In this document: positions 58,901 to 64,000 of the stretch, in pieces
How the letters are laid out: every line of letters begins with the position of its first letter
Numbering within the stretch: position 1 is the stretch's first letter
Source of the DNA: Psettodes erumei
Lineage: Eukaryota > Chordata > Actinopteri > Pleuronectiformes > Psettodidae
Assembly (NCBI GenBank): GCA_016785225.1
Contig: JAFBJZ010000112.1
Coordinates: 1,178,001 to 1,242,000, forward strand
Reading direction: 5' to 3'
Length of the DNA stretch: 64,000 bases
Position numbers and translations under genes: made by a program
Notes under the pieces: generated by a model
What the model was told of the DNA's origin: nothing
The model's input: the letters and a program-made list of their open reading frames with translations, nothing else
The model's database searches: none

Positions 58901-61900
58901 CACAGAAACACAGGGAGAGAGAAAAACACAAAACTTACAAGAACCCAGGAACTGAATAGAACCACAAGCACACACTGAAGAGAGGAACAGGACGAACAAA
59001 AGATTAGAAAGCGAACACAGAGGCTTAAACACCCAAGAAACGCATAAGAAAGGCAAGGATAATTTGGCACAGGTGGAACACATCTGGGCAGGGAAGACAA
59101 TCATGCATGTGGGAAAAAGTACAAAGACAGGAAGTAAATTACAAGCAGAAGATACAGTAGGTAGATAAAATAAAAGAGGAAAAGGGAGCCCACATAATTG
59201 ACTAAAGGTTGCTCAGGGGCCCTGTTGTCATGGTAAGGAAAGCACTGTTTACTTACCGGTAAATATCATCCATGGAGAAAAGGGTAATGTATGAGTCCGG
59301 AGGCAGTGGTGTGCTCCATGCGCTGCCTCTGTGGCTTTTATGCCCGCATTCCCTTGATAAAACCATACAATAAAGTTAAGTTGATGTTAAGGAGCTGTCA
59401 CTCTGGAGCAGTCGTCTATACTTTGTATATAATTCACTGGAGAGAGGCGGCAATTAAACTGTCATCACTTGTATTATGTAATAGCCAGATCACAGTTGTG
59501 TGGTTTTTTTTCAGGAAACTATATGTTGCACCACACATAGCATTAACGTTGAGGGGAAGCATGAACTTTAATGTTGTGAATAGATCAAGTTTCTAACAGA
59601 CCTGTGAACCCTCATTTACATTCCCAGTTTAGTGGTCGTGGCTGGTGCTGGTTCAACAACAACACAGTCTGACCGTTCATCTGCTCATTTGGCTTTCTGA
59701 CATTATTTTCTTAATGAAATGTTTGTCTCACCTGTAGCTTCTGTCCTAGCTGCTTGTCCTACTGCTGTCCCCCTCCTCCTTCTAGACTCCATCTCTCTCT
59801 CCTTTAGCTTCAGCTACCCCTTCCTGACCTTCTCTAGCTACTTCAGCTGCCACAGCAGCACGGTTTGAAGCCTGAAAGAAAGCTGAAAGAAATTTGATTT
59901 AATAACTTATCACATTGGTCTGGACTGTTCAGCTTTCCCATATGTGTTTTCCCCAATCTTCTAGGTGCTCTGCATGAGTCCACGCCCACCCGCTACTGAT
60001 AAGGCAGATCAGCTTTCATAGTCAGCAGCCTGGCTTCATCATATAGGCTTGACATTGCAGTCTTACATAACTATAACTGATGGTGAGAGAGACTCCCAGC
60101 CAGTAAATGTACTCCACTGCTTCAGGGCTTTAACACCTACTCCCTGAGTTCCCCGCATTGCTGCAAAGAAAAAGGAAGCCAGATGTAACAGGTCACCCAG
60201 CCCCAAATGGATTTGATCAGTAAATTGACTTCTACTTTGATTATACACGCTAGGGATCAGCTGTTTTTGCATTTTGGCTGCAGGCCAGGCCTATAATCAT
60301 GAATAGCTGTCCTTGACTGACTGAGGGAGTGATAAAGTTACACAACTGCTGTTCTTTAAGGTGAAAAGTGTCTGTTTTAAATTGTATTTTGTACTTGCAA
60401 ATATTGTCCGTGGCTCTGGTGTTGCTGTCATTGCTGATATGCATCCAAAATGCTGCTGCATTGGAGTTGGGATTAAAAAAAAAAAATCTAAAAATGTCTA
60501 CCAGCTTTGATGGCTGTTTCTCACTGTTCACATGAAGGGGAATGGATTGAGGACAGGTATTTAAATTTGGGCTTGTTGGCCTTGTTTATTCATAACATCA
60601 TTCAGACAAAAGGCAGTTCAAAGTGCTGTAGTGATGTACCAGAAGCAAAGTAACACAAGAACCCTTCGAGAATCTTTATCTCTCATATAAAAATCATTTT
60701 AAAAAAGACTAAAGGGACTGGGATTCATTTTGAATTCTGATGTCATTTCAAAGAAAGCAAAAGTTGTCCCCAAACTTTCACTGTCCCTGGTGATTCTTTT
60801 GCAGATATGCCTGGTAGCTCTCTTGACTTCTATAAAACAAGACAATGTAAAACCTAACTTGTGGCTGTACCATGGTTGGGGTGTGAAACTGTGGTCATTT
60901 TCTTACAGGGCTTTTCATTGAGCTTGCAAGGAATTTGGAATGAGCTGCACTGTTCTTTTCTCTACGCGTTGAAAGAGCAATGGCAGAGACACACTTAACA
61001 CTCGGCCAGCCAATTCTGTACACAAAGCAGTGTGTTTGAACCACTATTACAGCTCGAGGGGCTGAGATTATAGATGACCTGCTGACAGCCCTAATCACAC
61101 ACATACTGTACCCAGGAAGCTGCTCACTGCGTTTTGCACTGCTAGAAATTTCTTGAATGAGTACATGCCAATGAACATATCGTATTGTACGTTAAGTGTT
61201 CTAGTTTGGGACCCAAAGCAGAGTCAGTAACTGTTTGTTAAAAAAAATCTAGTTTATTGCACAAAAATTCAAGGAGCAGGCAGTGGAAGCAGGGTCAACA
61301 AAAGTTGAGCAAGAAAACTCTGGCACAGAGGAAGTGAGGGTCAACGAGGCTCAACAACCTGAACAGAAAAAAACACATGTAAATGCTGTATGACCAGGAA
61401 AAAGTCACACTGAATCACATGGAGGAAACAGTGGAAAGACACAAGCAACTACCGATGAGATGGAACTACCAACCTGAACAGGCTTTTTTTATAGACAGGT
61501 TGATGAGCTGAGTGGACATCGGTGTGCCTCATCTGATGCTTTGCTTTGAAGCTCTGATTCCTTGTAATGCAAATTACTTGGCAATAAAACTGATTCTGAT
61601 TCTGATTCTGATTCTGATGCTGCTGCTGGATGAAGAGAGCAAACATGAAAACAAATAATGAACCCGAAACAGAATCCTCACATGTTGTTTTGCACTGCCC
61701 AAAGAAAATTCCTGAATGATAATCTGTTGCACATGTTGTCCTATCGGCCCAAATTAGAACTAATCAACTTGAAAAAAAACCCTTTGCATTTCCTACTGGG
61801 ACATGACAAAATATCTTCTGTGAAAAGGCTTATAGTAAACATGCTGTGAAGAAATTTCATTCAACACTGTAAGGCAAACCAAACCTGTTCTTTAGCCTAG

Positions 61901-64000
61901 CTCTTTAACAACAGAGTACTGCTTAACTTTGTTCACACAGTGTTTACCCTCTGGTTGGTTTATAAGCATGTCCACTCATCTCCAGAGTGCAGGGCGCTTA
62001 AATGTTCATGTTCATGCTTGCTCAGTCACTCACGACAAGTCCGGTCTCTGATCCACTTTTGAACTATTGGAGGGTGCGCTGATCCAATTCAGTGACTCCA
62101 AGGGCAAACACAACACTGAGAATTCATTTGTACTGGACGTAAGTTGAACATTCAAAAGCCGTGGCGGTGGGTTGTCCTTGGACCACTGCGAGCAATGTAA
62201 CCCAGAAATTGGTGGTGAGGACAGCAGTGATCCCTCTGCTTCATGCCTACAGGATGTACTTTAGACAAGCGGATGTTCCTTGACCCATCTGTGAAGAGAT
62301 ACTAAGACCACGTGGAGACCACGTGAACTCTGCTTTTTAGCTATGAGAAATATACCTGTTTACTTTGGGCAAGACTGAAGTAAATATTGGTTTGCCATGA
62401 TAGTTTGTACAGACATTATACGGTTGTGTAGAAATGTACGGTTCATACAGCACAGCACAGGCCACACTAAATAATTCAACACAATGATCAGCCACAACAT
62501 TACACCCAGTTACTAGTTGTAATGTTGCTGATCATGGAATAGACTCTGTGATGGTTTGGTGTCTTCTTCTTCTTCTGTTAATTTTTGGCAGGCAGAGGCA
62601 TGGCAAGTGCACCACTGCCTCCTATCGGTTAAAACCAACAATGGAAATGATGCACATGTTTATTTGCACACAGAGTGGGGACACAAGTGTTACATATTTA
62701 GAACTTTGTCATTTTGTCATTGGCCAGGTATGAACGAGGCTGCAGATAAGTGCACATAGAGCTAACAGTGGATCCGAAAACAGAATAGAAAACATCACTA
62801 TTACTAGCCTGACACTGAAGCCACTGACTTTTTTCATTTTTTCTGCCTGACCCCAAAAAGCAAACAAAGTGAGTAACTAGAGATCCCTGTCTGTCCACAC
62901 AAGTGCAAGCCCCATTCCAGGGGAGCAGAATAGACATACATGCTGGCCACATTTGTCTTCTGACTCCAAAAACATTCACTTGTACTTCAGTTGCAGGGAG
63001 GTGCAGCTCAGTGACGAGTGACAAAAATGAGGTTTATTCTGCAAACAGTCAGCTGGGAAAATGTGGGGTCCTGTTTCATCTCAGTGTCAGTCAAACTTCC
63101 AACTCACCGGATATCTAGAAGTAAAAAGTATAAACAATTTTGCTGTTTCTCTTAAAACATCAATCAAACTGCCTTTAGCTCAGCACTTCTTGTACATCCT
63201 GAGGATTGACCTCTTCTGAGAACACACACACTGAAGTCTGCATCTCTGTCTGGGATCAACTATGCTGCTGTGAGCCATTCTTTTCAACACTGTTCAAGAC
63301 TGACAGTAGCTTCATCATCTTCGTCGCTACCATCTGACATCAGCCAACAGGCCAAAGCTGCCAGCATCGAGAGGTCAGAGTGATATACACTCATACATTA
63401 CCACATTTCAACCAGCTAAGAATTTAGCTGTTGTGGCTGTATGCATTTTCATGCCAGGTTTAAACAGGGCCCACTTTCTTGCCAAGAGTAAGATGAGAAG
63501 ATTAGTGACAGCTCTCCCCTATGTATCGGAGCTTGTAGCCGGGTAGGTGAGGACAGGATTCTGTGAAGCCACTGACTCTGACCAAGAACCCTGCATACAA
63601 CCACAGCATGTGCATTAGTGGAGTCTGTAGATATGTGTCAGAGCAAAGCTCCCTGTTTCCTTCCATGTGTAGTCTTAAGTCAAGTTAACCATATACAAGC
63701 TATAGCTTCATATTAAACATACAGTTTCAGGTTTCTCTCAACTCACAGCATCGTTGTGAATGTTTTAAAAATATTGTGCAAAATGTCCAAGCATTCCTTT
63801 AATGTTACCTGTATTTCTGAGAATGCTATTGTAGCATCACTGGCTGTAGTAATGTAGCTTGGTTCATCAAGTTCCTTCCAGTTGTATGAATGTGTATGGA
63901 TTTTGGATCTTTTCTACTGGAATAACATGACACTGAGAATTATTTGCCGTCCAAATGTTCGCTGTCTGCAGGCCACTAAATCTCTTGCAAATTACAGCAT
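58901..64000. other. Right flank; no gene seen
   Basis: Apart from an L2-type tail at 61540-61618 I recognise no gene or RNA. Open frames are short and lack family motifs. Regulatory sequence for agrp2 or the next gene to the right may lie here but cannot be identified by eye. Confidence 0.45.
61540..61618 (+). mobile_element. L2-type LINE 3' tail
   Basis: The sequence CTTGGCAATAAAACTGATTC followed by (TGATTC)n is the characteristic 3' end of fish L2-clade LINEs. It is preceded by GCTTTGCTTTGAAGCTCTG. The coding part is absent. Confidence 0.7.

Noticed and set aside
61658..61849. 63-codon plus ORF (NPLHFLLGHDK)
   Set aside because: Slightly reminiscent of the end of LINE ORF2, but too short and too diverged to call; the nearby L2 tail is a separate feature upstream.

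Overview
This is a stretch of a teleost fish genome, most likely a spiny-rayed (percomorph) fish. The evidence is compact, intron-rich vertebrate genes, long CA/GT microsatellites, and fish-type Tc1, hAT, Penelope-like, RLE-LINE and L2 remnants. Species cannot be fixed from sequence alone. No bacterial, viral or CRISPR content was seen.

Four protein genes were rebuilt exon by exon from splice sites, reading phase and family conservation. (1) cpne3 (copine-3), minus strand, 1-3163, with its 3' part beyond the left edge. (2) rmdn1, plus strand, 4483-7979, ten exons, 311 codons. (3) wwp1, a NEDD4-family HECT ubiquitin ligase, minus strand, 11019-29060 coding, 23 coding exons, 963 codons, with a non-coding exon at 30540-30594 and a probable promoter near 36.9-37.7 kb. 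(4) agrp2 (agouti-related peptide 2, also called asip2b), minus strand, 46040-56532, three coding exons, about 152 residues.

Layout: cpne3 and rmdn1 are divergent and share a roughly 1.3 kb promoter region that carries a hAT-type MITE with a perfect 8-bp target duplication. rmdn1 and wwp1 converge tail to tail. wwp1 introns hold a Tc1 element with a broken transposase, a hAT remnant with a BED finger, and pieces of a second Tc1-like family. From 37.7 to 46 kb I see only intergenic DNA and microsatellites. agrp2 has a 9.8 kb first intron containing LINE and Penelope-like fragments. From 56.6 kb to the right edge I see no gene, only transposon remnants (Merlin-like, RLE-LINE, L2 tail).

CPNE3-RMDN1-WWP1 is conserved with human 8q21.3. 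agrp2 next to wwp1 matches the known paralogy in which agouti-family genes sit near WWP/ITCH ligases (ASIP-ITCH, AGRP-WWP2). The genes do not form a pathway; their linkage is ancestral.

The most interesting signal is in agrp2. Its cysteine-rich domain has 8 cysteines instead of the 10 of mammalian AGRP, and the two missing ones are those that pair with each other (AGRP C105-C129). Other points of note are a copine whose second C2 domain has lost predicted calcium ligands, a GC-AG intron in wwp1, a strong-context upstream ORF in a wwp1 leader exon, and a repeat cassette present twice with one half inverted.
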